A stretch of DNA of 64,000 nucleotides. It comes from Streptomyces sp. NWU339 (GTDB taxonomy: Bacteria; Actinomycetota; Actinomycetes; Streptomycetales; Streptomycetaceae). Below, piece after piece: positions 53,817 through 62,655 of this stretch. Location: positions 1-64,000 of the forward strand of contig NZ_QFRK01000031.1 of NCBI RefSeq assembly GCF_003143855.1, given 5' to 3'. The translations under genes were made by a program, and so were the position numbers. Numbering within the stretch: position 1 is the stretch's first letter; every line of letters starts with the position of its first letter. The notes under the pieces are model-generated. The model did no database searches. It saw nothing but the letters and a program-made list of their open reading frames with translations, and was not told where the DNA came from.

Positions 53817-54033
53817 GGAACGGGACCCCTCGGCGGTCGGTACACGGGCAGGTGGTGGCGGCGGTGCCAGTGGGCGGTGGCTGCACTCGGCGGGCGTCTC
53901 GGGACTCCCCAGGTTCTCGGCTTCGCTCGAACCGGGAGGGCCCCAAGTTACGCTGTCGTGAGGCACCCCGGCAGTGCTTTCGTGTGACGATCGTAGGCCG
54001 TGCCGACAAGTCGAATGCCAGGACGGTGGTATC

Positions 54034-54852
54034 GTGCGCGCTTCTTTGCTCCAAGTCGCCGTGAACGGGGATGAATCGGTCGAATCGCGTCGGCGTCGGG
54101 TCGCCGCCCTGGTACGGGAACAGGCCGGAGCCGATCTCGTCGTCCTGCCGGAGTTGTGGACGACGGGCGCGTTCGCCTACGAGGACTTCGGGCGCGCGGC
54201 GGAACCCCTCGACGGGCCGACCCACCAGGCGATGGCCGAGGCCGCGCGGGACGCCGGCGTGTGGCTGCACGCGGGCTCCGTCCCGGAGCGCGGCGCCCCG
54301 GACAGCGGCTCCGACGCGGACGACGGGCCGCTCTACAACACCTCGCTCGTCTTCTCCCCCTCCGGTGAGCTGGCCGCCGTCTACCGCAAGATCCACCGCT
54401 TCGGCTTCGACAAGGGCGAGGCCGTGCTGATGAGCGCGGGCGACGCACTGGTGACGGTGCCGCTGCCGCACACCACGCTCGGCGTGGCGACCTGCTACGA
54501 CCTCCGTTTCCCCGAACTCTTCCGCTCTCTCGTCGACGCCGGTGCCGAGACGCTCGTCGTCCCGGCGGGCTGGCCGGACCGCCGCCGGTCCCACTGGACG
54601 CTGCTGGCCCGGGCGCGGGCCGTGGAGAACCAGGCGTTCGTCCTCGCCTGCGGAACGGCCGGGACGCACGCCGGGGTCCCGCAGGCGGGTCACTCCATCG
54701 TGGTCGACCCGTGGGGCGAGGTCCTCGCGGAGGCCGGTCCCGACGAGCAGGTCCTCACGGTCGACTTCGACCCGGCGAAGGTCGCGAAGACCCGCGAGCA
54801 GTTCCCGGCCCTGAAGGACCGGGTGCTCGGCCTGGCCCGCCCGCGCGCCTGA
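54034..54852 (+). CDS. Carbon-nitrogen hydrolase (nitrilase superfamily)
   Basis: The 272-residue hydrolase has the catalytic triad: Glu in V-L-P-E-L-W (about 41), Lys in V-Y-R-K-I-H-R-F (about 114), and Cys in G-V-A-T-C-Y-D-L-R-F-P-E-L (about 153). It is likely an omega-amidase or nitrilase-like amidohydrolase acting on small amides. GTG at 54034. It is divergent from the MDMPI gene. Confidence 0.88.
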   Translation: MRASLLQVAVNGDESVESRRRRVAALVREQAGADLVVLPELWTTGAFAYEDFGRAAEPLDGPTHQAMAEAARDAGVWLHAGSVPERGAPDSGSDADDGPLYNTSLVFSPSGELAAVYRKIHRFGFDKGEAVLMSAGDALVTVPLPHTTLGVATCYDLRFPELFRSLVDAGAETLVVPAGWPDRRRSHWTLLARARAVENQAFVLACGTAGTHAGVPQAGHSIVVDPWGEVLAEAGPDEQVLTVDFDPAKVAKTREQFPALKDRVLGLARPRA

Positions 54853-54867
54853 CCGGCCGCAGCCGGT
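54852..54867. terminator. Short hairpin between convergent genes
   Basis: ACCGGC / GCCGGT, a 6-bp stem with a CGCA loop, just past the amidohydrolase stop. Weak. Confidence 0.35.
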
Positions 54868-54887
54868 GCGGCCCGCCTCGACTGCCG

Positions 54888-55268
54888 CTACCCGTGCCGG
54901 ACCAGGCAGAAGGGGTGCCCGGCGGGGTCGGCGTACACCCGCCGGCCGCGACCGTCGGACCCCGCGTCCAGGACGGTCGCGCCGAGCGCCGTCACCCGTT
55001 CCTCCGCGCGGTCCAGGTCCGGCACCCCGAGGTCCAGGTGGGACTGCTGCGGCACCGAGGGATCCGGCCAGGTCGGCGGCCGGTGGTCCGGGACCCGTTG
55101 GAAGGCGAGGACCGACCCGGTGGGAGTGTGCAGGGTCGCCCAGTCGTCCCCGGGCGCCCACCGCCGGTCGGGCCGGTCCACCTCGCCCCCGAGCAGCTCC
55201 CGGTGGAAGGCGGCGAGAGCCGCCGGGCGGGGGCAGTCCAGCACCACGCACTGCAGTTCGGCGATCAC
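54888..55268 (-). CDS. VOC-family (glyoxalase/bleomycin resistance-like) protein
   Basis: The 126-residue protein has two beta-alpha-beta-beta-beta units of the VOC fold, starting L-Q-C-V-V-L-D-C (about 5-12), Q-S-H-L-D-L-G-V (about 76-83) and ending D-P-A-G-H-P-F-C-L-V (about 114-123). It is typical of small Streptomyces VOC proteins of unknown ligand. GTG at 55268. Confidence 0.82.
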   Translation of the reverse strand: MIAELQCVVLDCPRPAALAAFHRELLGGEVDRPDRRWAPGDDWATLHTPTGSVLAFQRVPDHRPPTWPDPSVPQQSHLDLGVPDLDRAEERVTALGATVLDAGSDGRGRRVYADPAGHPFCLVRHG

Positions 55269-55270
55269 AC

Positions 55271-55287
55271 CGCCCGTCCTACGGGCG
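55271..55287 (-). terminator. Short hairpin terminator
   Basis: CGCCCGT / ACGGGCG, a 7-bp stem with a CCT loop, between the LURP-one-like stop and the VOC start. Confidence 0.5.
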
Positions 55288-55294
55288 CGAAGTA

Positions 55295-55786
55295 CTACTC
55301 CCCCCGCTCCTTCTCCGCCAGGTGGATCACGCACACCGCCACCGCGATCAGCAGGGCCGGGTCCGCGTCCTCGCGTACGACGTCGACGCCGTAGGTGTCC
55401 CGGATGTGCAGCCAACGCCGCGAGACCACGGCGAGCAGTTCGCCGTCGTACTCGACGGCGAACTCACGGTCGAGGATCCTGCCGCTGACGTCCAGCTCGG
55501 AACCGTCGGCCAGGGCGACCCGGTAGTGGTTGCGCAGCAGGGACAGCCGCTTGCGCCGGATCGTCGCCAGCGCCTCACCGTCCCGCTCGATCACCATCGT
55601 GTCCCGCAGGGCGAACATCTTCTTGCGGATGTCGATGAGGACGCGGCCCTGGAGGTCCTTCAGCTCGAAGGTGTCCCGCAGCCGCATGGCCTTGCCGTCG
55701 ACGAGGAAGACCCTGTTGCCCCGGTCGTCCTCGATCCAGTAGTCGTCACCGATCCCGAGGATCCGGTCGCGTACGAGGAATCTCAT
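55295..55786 (-). CDS. LURP-one-related (Tubby-like) protein
   Basis: The 163-residue protein is all beta, with repeated strands such as V-F-L-V-D-G-K-A-M-R-L-R-D-T-F (about 26-40) and E-F-A-V-E-Y-D-G-E-L-L-A-V-V-S (about 107-121), and a C-terminal helix A-L-L-I-A-V-A-V-C-V-I. This matches the LURP-one-related/Tubby-like barrel. Bacterial members have no proven function; some may be scramblase-like. Confidence 0.85.
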   Translation of the reverse strand: MRFLVRDRILGIGDDYWIEDDRGNRVFLVDGKAMRLRDTFELKDLQGRVLIDIRKKMFALRDTMVIERDGEALATIRRKRLSLLRNHYRVALADGSELDVSGRILDREFAVEYDGELLAVVSRRWLHIRDTYGVDVVREDADPALLIAVAVCVIHLAEKERGE

Positions 55787-55879
55787 GACACCAGGGGTGC
55801 CCTCTCTCCCGTTCCCCGACGCCGCCGCTGGGCCGATTGCCGGAGCCGGCCGTCGACGTCCCGTCAGGCTCCGTACCCG

Positions 55880-56128
55880 TCAGACTCCGTACCCGTCGCT
55901 GTAGCCGTCGCGGCCGTGTGGCCGGGTGTCGTCGACGACCGGCGTGGCGGGCGGTACGACGACCCGCCGACGCCGGGCGATGCTGCTGAAGACCGCCACA
56001 CCGATCAGTCCGACGACCATGAAGATGACGCCGACCAGGTTCACGTTGACGCCCTGCATGTCCCAGTCGGTCGCGAACGTGAGAATCGCTCCCACGGCGA
56101 TGAGGATGATGCATCCGCCGAGGCCCAT
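55880..56128 (-). CDS. Small membrane protein, DUF6458 family
   Basis: The 82-residue protein has two TM helices (about 4-20 and 30-50) and the DUF6458 opening M-G-L-G-G-C-I-I-L-I, then a basic R-R-R-R and a tail. Function unknown. The stop codon lies in a tandem 16-bp repeat (55863-55894, one mismatch), so the last codons may vary between strains. ATG at 56128 has AAGGCGG upstream. Confidence 0.82.
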   Translation of the reverse strand: MGLGGCIILIAVGAILTFATDWDMQGVNVNLVGVIFMVVGLIGVAVFSSIARRRRVVVPPATPVVDDTRPHGRDGYSDGYGV

Positions 56129-56230
56129 GAGTGCCGCCTTCCTGCCCGGTCCTTCCGGTTGCATCCGGGTACCCGGTCGGCCATCACTCATGCAGCACCG
56201 GCGGGTTGACCGGCCGTCGGCAGCCCGCGA

Positions 56231-57538
56231 CTACGACTCCAGGAACGCCACCAGCGCGTTCGCCAGCAGGAACGGGTCCCGGACGCCGCACAGTTCGCGC
56301 GCGCTGTGCATCGACAGGATGGCCACGCCGATGTCGACCGTCCGGATGCCGTGCCGGGCCGCGGTGATCGGGCCGATGGTGGTGCCGCACGGCATGGCGT
56401 TGTTGGAGACGAACGACTGGAAGGGCACGCCCGCCTTCTCGCAGGCGGCGGCGAACACCGCCCGGCCCGAACCGTCCGTGGCGTAACGGTTGTTGACGTT
56501 GACCTTGAGGATGGGGCCGCCGTCGATGCGCGGGTGGTGCGTCGGGTCGTGCCGCTCCGCGTAGTTGGGGTGGACGGCGTGACCGGTGTCCGAGGAGAGG
56601 CAGACGGTGCCGGCGAAGGCGCGCGCCCGGTCCTCGTACGAGCCGCCGCGGGCGAACACCGAGCGCTCCAGCACGCTGCCGAGCAGCGGCCCGTCCGCGC
56701 CGGTGTCGGACTGGGAGCCGTTCTCCTCGTGGTCGAAGGCTGCGAGGACGGGGATGTGGGACAGCCCGGCCGGTCCGGCCCCGGCCGCCGCGACCGCCGC
56801 CAGTGCGGCCGTACCGGCGTGCACGGACAGCAGGTTGTCCATGCGGGGGCCGGCCAGCAGCTCCTCGTCGCGGCCCAGGTACGCCGGCGGCTCCACCGAG
56901 TGCACCATCAGGTCCCAGCCGGTGACCTCGCCGGACGGGATGCCCGCGGCCTCCTCGAGGAAGGCGATGAGGTCGCCGTCGCGCACGTCGTCGCCCAGGC
57001 CCCAGACGGGCTGCATGTGGCGCTGCTTGTCGAGCTTGAGGCCGTCGGCGTTGACCGAGCGGTCCAGGTGGATGGCGAGCTGCGGGACGCGCAGCAGCGG
57101 CCGGTCGACGTTCACCAGCCGGGTGGAGCCGTCCCGCAGGGACAGCCGGCCGGCCAGGCCCAGGTCGCGGTCGAGCCAGGAGTTGAGCAGCGGACCGCCG
57201 TAGATCTCCACGGCCACCTGGCGCCAGCCCTGCGCCCCGCTGTCGGGCCGCGGCTTCACCCGCAGGTTGGGGGAGTCGGTGTGGGCGCCGACGATCCGGA
57301 ACGGGGTGTGCGGGTCCGCGCCCTCGGGGACGTACCAGGCGACGATGGCGCCGCCGCGCAGCACGTACTTGCCGCCCGACGTCCCGTCCCAGGCGTCCGT
57401 CTCCACGACCTGCCGGAAGCCTGCCTTCTCCAGCCGCTCGGCGGCGTTCGCCACCGCGTGGTACGGCGTGGGGGAGGCGGCGAGGAAGGACATGAGGTCG
57501 TCGGTGTGTCCGCGGCCGAAGGGGGAGGGTTCGCTCAT
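56231..57538 (-). CDS. M18 family aminopeptidase
   Basis: The 435-residue cytoplasmic metallopeptidase removes N-terminal, mainly acidic or neutral, residues. The zinc/catalytic residues are in V-G-A-H-T-D-S-P (about 85-92), G-P-R-M-D-N-L (about 233-239), F-D-H-E-E-N-G-S (about 268-275) and S-M-H-S-A-R-E (about 407-413). Length is normal for M18 (PepM18/aspartyl aminopeptidase). ATG at 57538. Confidence 0.92.
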   Translation of the reverse strand: MSEPSPFGRGHTDDLMSFLAASPTPYHAVANAAERLEKAGFRQVVETDAWDGTSGGKYVLRGGAIVAWYVPEGADPHTPFRIVGAHTDSPNLRVKPRPDSGAQGWRQVAVEIYGGPLLNSWLDRDLGLAGRLSLRDGSTRLVNVDRPLLRVPQLAIHLDRSVNADGLKLDKQRHMQPVWGLGDDVRDGDLIAFLEEAAGIPSGEVTGWDLMVHSVEPPAYLGRDEELLAGPRMDNLLSVHAGTAALAAVAAAGAGPAGLSHIPVLAAFDHEENGSQSDTGADGPLLGSVLERSVFARGGSYEDRARAFAGTVCLSSDTGHAVHPNYAERHDPTHHPRIDGGPILKVNVNNRYATDGSGRAVFAAACEKAGVPFQSFVSNNAMPCGTTIGPITAARHGIRTVDIGVAILSMHSARELCGVRDPFLLANALVAFLES

Positions 57539-57557
57539 GGGTTCACCTTAACGAGGG

Positions 57558-57594
57558 CGAGGGCCCGCTTCCCCGGTGTGGAAGCGGGCCCTCG
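57558..57594 (-). terminator. Hairpin terminator after the acyl-CoA dehydrogenase gene
   Basis: 15-bp perfect stem CGAGGGCCCGCTTCC / GGAAGCGGGCCCTCG with a 7-nt loop, in the gap before the aminopeptidase gene. Confidence 0.75.
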
Positions 57595-57626
57595 TACGGG
57601 CTCCGACGGTCGCGTGCGGACGCGCG

Positions 57627-57664
57627 CGATCCCGTTCGGGCTCGTTCGATCCCGTTCGGGCTCG
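57627..57664. repeat. Two 18-bp direct repeats
   Basis: CGATCCCGTTCGGGCTCG at 57627-57644 and again at 57647-57664, 20 bp apart, each with a CCCG-TT-CGGG dyad. They lie between the acyl-CoA dehydrogenase stop and its terminator. Confidence 0.6.
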
Positions 57665-57697
57665 CGCGGTCTGCCGCAGGATCTCTCGCAGGAGGTC

Positions 57698-59524
57698 CTA
57701 GAAGGCGGCCTCGTCCAGCTCCATCAGGTCCAGGTCCACGCCCTCGGCGACCTTGCGGGCCAGCGTGACACCGGGCAGGACCTCGGCCGCGAAGAACCTC
57801 GCCGCGGCGATCTTGCCGGTGTAGAAGGCGACGTCCTTGGCGGAGGCCGTCTGGAGCTTGTCGGCGGCGACCGCGGCCCCCTTGAGCAGCAGGTAGCCGA
57901 CGATCACGTCACCGGAGGCCATCAGCAGACGGGTGGTGTTCAGGCCCACCTTGTAGATGTTCTTGACGTCCTGCTCGGTGGCCGCGAGGTCCGTGAGCAT
58001 CAGGCCGACGATGGCCTCCAGCTCGACGGCGGCCTTGGCCAGGTGCTCGCGGGCGCCCGCCAGCTGCTCGCCGCCGGTGCCGAGGGCGAGGAACTGCTTG
58101 ATGTCCTCGGCGAGCGAGTTCAGGGCCGCGCCCTGGTTGCGGACGATCTTCCGGAAGAAGAAGTCCTGGCCCTGGATCGCCGTGGTGCCCTCGTACAGGG
58201 TGTCGATCTTGGCGTCGCGGATGTACTGCTCGATCGGGTACTCCTGCAGGAAGCCGGAGCCGCCGAAGGTCTGCAGCGACTGGGCGAGCTGCTCGTAGCC
58301 CTTCTCGGAGCCGTAGCCCTTGACGATGGGCAGGAGGAGGTCGTTGAGCGCGTGTTCCGCCGACACGTCCTCGCCCGCGGCCTCCTTGATCGCGATGGTG
58401 TCCTGCACCGAGGCGGTGTAGAGGACGAGCGCGCGCATGCCCTCCGCGTACGCCTTCTGCGTCATCAGCGAGCGGCGCACGTCGGGGTGGTGGGTGATGG
58501 TGACCTTGGGCGCGGCCTTGTCCAGGAAGTTGGCGAGGTCCGGGCCCTGGACGCGCTCCTTGGCGTACTCCAGCGCGTTGAGGTAGCCGGTGGAGAGGGT
58601 GGAGATCGCCTTCGTGCCGACCATCATGCGGGCGAACTCGATGATGCGGAACATCTGGCGGATGCCGTCGTGCTTGTCGCCGATCAGCCAGCCCTTGGCG
58701 GGGTGCCGGTCGCCGAACGTCATCTCGCAGGTGTTGGACGCCTTCAGGCCCATCTTGTGCTCGACGTTCGTGGCGTAGACGCCGTTGCGCTCGCCCAGCT
58801 CGCCGGTCTCGGCGTCGAAGAGGTACTTCGGGACGAGGAAGAGCGACAGGCCCTTGGTGCCGGGTCCGGCGCCCTCGGGACGCGCGAGCACGTAGTGGAG
58901 GATGTTCTCCGACATGTCGTGCTCACCGGAGGTGATGAAGCGCTTCACGCCCTCGATGTGCCAGGAGCCGTCCTCCTGCTGCACGGCCTTGGTGCGGCCG
59001 GCGCCCACGTCCGAGCCGGCGTCCGGCTCGGTGAGGACCATGGTGGAGCCCCACTGCTTCTCGACGGCGATCTGGGCGATCTTCTTCTGGGCGTCGTTGC
59101 CCTCGTCGTACAGGATCCCGGCGAAGGCGGGACCGGACGAGTACATCCACACGGCCGGGTTGGCGCCGAGGATCAGCTCGGCGTACGACCAGATCAGCGA
59201 GGGGGGAGCCGTCGTGCCGCCGATGGCCTCGGAGACACCCAGACGCCAGTACTCGGAGTCCATGAAGGCCTGGTAGCTCTTCTTGAAGGACGCGGGGACC
59301 GGCGCGGTGTTGGTCTCCGGGTCGAAGACCGGCGGGTTGCGGTCGGCGTCGGTGAAGGACTCGGCCAGCTCGTTCTCCGAGAGACGGGTCAGCTCCTCGA
59401 GGACGCTCCTGGCGGTCTCGACGTCCATCTCCTCGAACGGCCCGGTGCCGTACAGCTTGTCGCGTCCGAGTACTTCGAAGAGGTTGAACTCGATGTCGCG
59501 GAGATTGGACTTGTAGTGCCCCAT
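57698..59524 (-). CDS. Acyl-CoA dehydrogenase (large, FadE5-like)
   Basis: The 608-residue FAD enzyme makes trans-2-enoyl-CoA from acyl-CoA. It has the ACAD_N, middle (L-T-E-P-D-A-G-S-D-V-G, about 157-167; F-I-T-S-G-E-H-D, about 187-194) and C-terminal domains, with the catalytic-base region Y-I-R-D-A-K-I-D-T-L-Y-E-G-T-T (about 432-446) and an added C-terminal helical part. This large type is close to mycobacterial FadE5. ATG at 59524. Confidence 0.92.
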   Translation of the reverse strand: MGHYKSNLRDIEFNLFEVLGRDKLYGTGPFEEMDVETARSVLEELTRLSENELAESFTDADRNPPVFDPETNTAPVPASFKKSYQAFMDSEYWRLGVSEAIGGTTAPPSLIWSYAELILGANPAVWMYSSGPAFAGILYDEGNDAQKKIAQIAVEKQWGSTMVLTEPDAGSDVGAGRTKAVQQEDGSWHIEGVKRFITSGEHDMSENILHYVLARPEGAGPGTKGLSLFLVPKYLFDAETGELGERNGVYATNVEHKMGLKASNTCEMTFGDRHPAKGWLIGDKHDGIRQMFRIIEFARMMVGTKAISTLSTGYLNALEYAKERVQGPDLANFLDKAAPKVTITHHPDVRRSLMTQKAYAEGMRALVLYTASVQDTIAIKEAAGEDVSAEHALNDLLLPIVKGYGSEKGYEQLAQSLQTFGGSGFLQEYPIEQYIRDAKIDTLYEGTTAIQGQDFFFRKIVRNQGAALNSLAEDIKQFLALGTGGEQLAGAREHLAKAAVELEAIVGLMLTDLAATEQDVKNIYKVGLNTTRLLMASGDVIVGYLLLKGAAVAADKLQTASAKDVAFYTGKIAAARFFAAEVLPGVTLARKVAEGVDLDLMELDEAAF

Positions 59525-59808
59525 GGTGACGGCTCCCGGCTCCGTAGAGAGATCGGCGAGGCACTTCGTTCCTCGCACGGGTTTGCATACCAGCAAGTAG
59601 CTACGACTATGCTACCCGCCGGTAATAAGAAGCAAGCCCGATCCGGCCATCTGTGACGCGTTACGCGCTCCGGCGGCGGCCGGCGGGCGGCCCGCACCGT
59701 GCCGCGAGACGCCGAAGTGCGCTCGAAGTGCACTTGAAGTGCCCTCGGGACGGCCCGTACCCGCCCGTACCGGCCCAGGGCTCCGGCGCTCTCGGTACGC
59801 TTGCGCGC

Positions 59809-60276
59809 ATGTACGGCTACGACCAGAACGTAGGGGCACAGCAGGGGTATGTCCCGCCGCAGCAGCAGATGCCGGGCGGCTACGGGCAGCAGCAGCCGCC
59901 GCTATACCCGGAGCCGTCCCCGCCCTCGCTCGCGGACGCGGTGCGCGCGTTCACCACGGGCCAGGTGACCGCCGAGGACTTCCAGCAGGTCTTCGCGACG
60001 TCCAAGGTGTACTGCCCGCGCGGCGACAACCCCGGGTTCCTCGCCCTGCACAACACCCAGCAGCCGGTGATCCCGATGTTCACCTCGCTGAAGGAGCTGC
60101 GGCGGTACGCGGGCAAGGAGTCCAAGTACTTCGTGATCACCGGCGCCGAGGTGATCGACCTGCTGCCCACCGGCTACGGCTTCGTGCTCGACATGGAGGG
60201 TGAGCACCGGATGGTGTTCGACGCGAAGGCCGTCGAGCAGATGGTCGAGTTCGCGATGCGACGCATGTATGGCTGA
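59809..60276 (+). CDS. SseB N-terminal domain protein
   Basis: The 155-residue protein has a Gln/Pro/Tyr-rich first 40 residues and an SseB-like domain (about 45-150), with F-L-A-L-H-N-T-Q-Q-P-V-I-P-M-F-T-S (about 75-91) and G-F-V-L-D-M-E-G-E-H (about 124-133). In other bacteria SseB domains occur in type III/VII secretion helpers, but in Streptomyces the role is unknown. ATG at 59809. Confidence 0.82.
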   Translation: MYGYDQNVGAQQGYVPPQQQMPGGYGQQQPPLYPEPSPPSLADAVRAFTTGQVTAEDFQQVFATSKVYCPRGDNPGFLALHNTQQPVIPMFTSLKELRRYAGKESKYFVITGAEVIDLLPTGYGFVLDMEGEHRMVFDAKAVEQMVEFAMRRMYG

Positions 60277-60380
60277 ACGCCGCGGTCGTAGCCGTCAGTG
60301 CCGTGATCGCTGTGATCGCCGCCGCGACCGCCACCGTCACGCGCCGGGCGGGTGACCCCCGCCCGCCCCGGAATCTCTGC

Positions 60381-60406
60381 AGCCCGGAGGGAATGCCCTC
60401 CGGGCT
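60381..60406 (+). terminator. Hairpin terminator after the SseB-like gene
   Basis: 11-bp stem AGCCCGGAGGG / CCCTCCGGGCT with an AATG loop, followed by a T-rich foot (TTTCG). Confidence 0.75.
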
Positions 60407-60473
60407 TTCGTCGTTGGGGGTGGCAGGAAGTTCAACGTTCAACTAAGATGGCCGTACAAGAGGAGGTACCGAC

Positions 60474-61454
60474 ATGCCTGCAGTGACCGTCGAGAACCCG
60501 CTGACGCTGCCCCGTGTGGCCGCGCCCGCCGACGCCGTGGCCCGACCCGTGCTCACCGTCACGACCGCGCCGAGCGGTTTCGAGGGTGAGGGCTTCCCGG
60601 TGCGCCGGGCGTTCGCCGGGATCAACTACCGCCATCTCGACCCGTTCATCATGATGGATCAGATGGGTGAGGTGGACTACGCGCCGGGTGAGCCCAAGGG
60701 CACCCCCTGGCACCCCCACCGCGGCTTCGAGACCGTCACCTACATCATCGACGGCGCCTTCGACCACCAGGACTCCAACGGCGGCGGCGGCTCCATCACC
60801 AACGGTGACACCCAGTGGATGACGGCCGGTGCGGGTCTGCTGCACATCGAGGCGCCGCCGGAGCAGCTGGTCATGTCGGGCGGTCTCTTCCACGGCCTGC
60901 AGCTGTGGGTGAACCTGCCGGCCAAGGACAAGATGATGGCGCCGCGCTACCAGGACATCCGCGGCGGCAGCGTCCAGCTGCTCACCTCCCCCGACGGCGG
61001 CGCGCTGCTGCGCGTCATCGCCGGTGAGCTGGACGGTCACGAGGGTCCCGGCATCACGCACACGCCGATCACGATGATCCACGCGACGCTCGCGCCGGGT
61101 GCGGAGCTGACCCTGCCGTGGCGCGAGGACTTCAACGGGCTGGCGTACGTGATGGCCGGGCGCGGCGCGGTCGGCACCGAGCGCCGTCCGATCCACCTGG
61201 GCCAGACGGCCGTCTTCGGCGCCGGTGGCACGCTGACCGTCCGCGCGGACGAGAAGCAGGACTCGAACACGCCGGACCTGGAGGTCGTCCTCCTCGGCGG
61301 CCGGCCGATCCGTGAGCCGATGGCCCACTACGGCCCGTTCGTGATGAACACCCGCGAGGAGCTCCAGCAGGCGTTCGAGGACTTCCAGAAGGGCCGTCTG
61401 GGCACGATCCCGGCGGTGCACGGGATGGCGGGCTCGGGACCGCGGGAGTCCTGA
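60474..61454 (+). CDS. Pirin family protein
   Basis: The 326-residue bicupin has the pirin motif H-P-H-R-G-F-E-T-V-T-Y (about 80-90), where the His residues bind metal, and the G-D-T-Q-W-M-T-A-G-A-G-L-L-H (about 112-125) with the remaining ligands. Pirins act as quercetin dioxygenases or regulators, such as of pyruvate dehydrogenase. In Streptomyces pirin influences central carbon metabolism (known for the genus). A strong AGGAGGTACC ribosome site precedes the ATG at 60474. Confidence 0.92.
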   Translation: MPAVTVENPLTLPRVAAPADAVARPVLTVTTAPSGFEGEGFPVRRAFAGINYRHLDPFIMMDQMGEVDYAPGEPKGTPWHPHRGFETVTYIIDGAFDHQDSNGGGGSITNGDTQWMTAGAGLLHIEAPPEQLVMSGGLFHGLQLWVNLPAKDKMMAPRYQDIRGGSVQLLTSPDGGALLRVIAGELDGHEGPGITHTPITMIHATLAPGAELTLPWREDFNGLAYVMAGRGAVGTERRPIHLGQTAVFGAGGTLTVRADEKQDSNTPDLEVVLLGGRPIREPMAHYGPFVMNTREELQQAFEDFQKGRLGTIPAVHGMAGSGPRES

Positions 61455-61471
61455 CCGGCCGAGTGTGTGGG

Positions 61472-61501
61472 GTGGCCCCGTCCGTTTCCGGGCGGGGCCA
61501 C
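61472..61501 (+). terminator. Hairpin terminator after the pirin gene
   Basis: GTGGCCCCG-TCC pairs with GGG-CGGGGCCAC (12 pairs, one T.G) around a 6-nt loop. Confidence 0.65.
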
Positions 61502-61575
61502 TCGCCGTTCCGGGACGGGGTCCGGGCGGGGCGGCGGAGTTGGACAGGGTGTGCCGGGCGTGATCGTGTGGGGGT

Positions 61576-62655
61576 GTGCAGGACTCCTCTCCGTCTCCGT
61601 TGCTGCCCGAATCCGTCCGGCGTCTCGCCGCCTGGTGTGCCGTCGCCCTGCTCGTCTCCGGGGTCGGCTACGTCGGGATCCTGCTGTGCGTGCAATTCCG
61701 GGCGGCCGTGATCCCCGTACTGCTGGCCCTCCTCGGTACGGCGCTGTTGCTGCCCCTGCACCGGCGGCTGGTGCGGGCCGGGGTGCAGCGGTCCCTGTCG
61801 GCGGGGCTCACCTGTGTCGCGGTCGTCGCCGTGGTCGGCGGCGCGGTGTACATCGTCGTGTCCGCGCTGATCGACTCCGGGGACCAGATCATCGCCTCGC
61901 TCAGGATCGCGGCGCGGGATCTCACCCGGCACTTCGGGGCGGCCGGCACCTCGCTGGACGACATCGCGTCGAACGCGCGCGAACTGCTGTCCAGGTTCGG
62001 CGGTACGGCCGCGTCGGGCGTCATCAGCGGGGTCAGCGTGGTGGGCCAGGCGTTCGCCATGGCGGTGCTCGCGCTGCTGCTGGTGTTCTTCTTCCTGCGT
62101 GATTCCGACCGCGCCGCCGACACACTGCGCGCGCTGGTGCCGCGTGGCTCCGGGGACACGGTGACGGCCGTGGCCCGCCGGGCCTTCCAGGCGGTCGAGG
62201 GGTTCATGCGCGGGACCACCTTCATCGCGCTCATCGACGCGCTCTGCATCACCGTCGGGCTGCTCGTCCTCAAGGTGCCGGGCGCCGTCGGACTGGGCGC
62301 GCTGGTCTTCGTCGGGGCGTACATCCCCTACCTGGGGGCGTTCATCTCCGGGGCGGTGGCCGTGCTGGTGGCGCTGGCCGACCGGGGGTTCGTCATCGCG
62401 CTGTGGGTGCTCGGCGTGGTGCTCGCGGTGCAGTTGCTGGAGGGGCATGTGCTCCAGCCGATGATCCAGAGCCGCACCGTGCAGATGCATCCGGCGGTCG
62501 TGCTGCTCGCCATCACCGCGGGCGCCTCGGTCGCCGGGATCGTCGGCATGCTGATGGCGGTGCCGCTGACGGCGGCGGCCGTCGGCGTCCTGAGCGAACT
62601 GCGCCGACGCCACACCGCACCGGGGGAACAGGCTCCGCCGCCGGCATCACCGTGA
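61576..62655 (+). CDS. AI-2E transporter family permease
   Basis: The 359-residue membrane protein has about eight TM segments. The family features are the periplasmic/cytoplasmic amphipathic middle (about 95-150) and the conserved G-A-Y-I-P-Y-L-G-A-F-I-S-G (about 246-258) and Q-L-L-E-G-H-V-L-Q-P (about 286-295). Members export or exchange ions or signals (TqsA, Na+/H+ antiporters). Substrate unknown. GTG at 61576. Its last 9 bp overlap the end of the convergent phosphatase gene. Confidence 0.87.
   Translation: MQDSSPSPLLPESVRRLAAWCAVALLVSGVGYVGILLCVQFRAAVIPVLLALLGTALLLPLHRRLVRAGVQRSLSAGLTCVAVVAVVGGAVYIVVSALIDSGDQIIASLRIAARDLTRHFGAAGTSLDDIASNARELLSRFGGTAASGVISGVSVVGQAFAMAVLALLLVFFFLRDSDRAADTLRALVPRGSGDTVTAVARRAFQAVEGFMRGTTFIALIDALCITVGLLVLKVPGAVGLGALVFVGAYIPYLGAFISGAVAVLVALADRGFVIALWVLGVVLAVQLLEGHVLQPMIQSRTVQMHPAVVLLAITAGASVAGIVGMLMAVPLTAAAVGVLSELRRRHTAPGEQAPPPASP

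Noticed and set aside
56306..59656. A 1116-codon open frame on the + strand
   Set aside because: It lies opposite the M18 aminopeptidase and acyl-CoA dehydrogenase genes. Its translation is rich in Gly, Val, Asp and Arg with no family motifs, as expected for an antisense frame in high-GC DNA.
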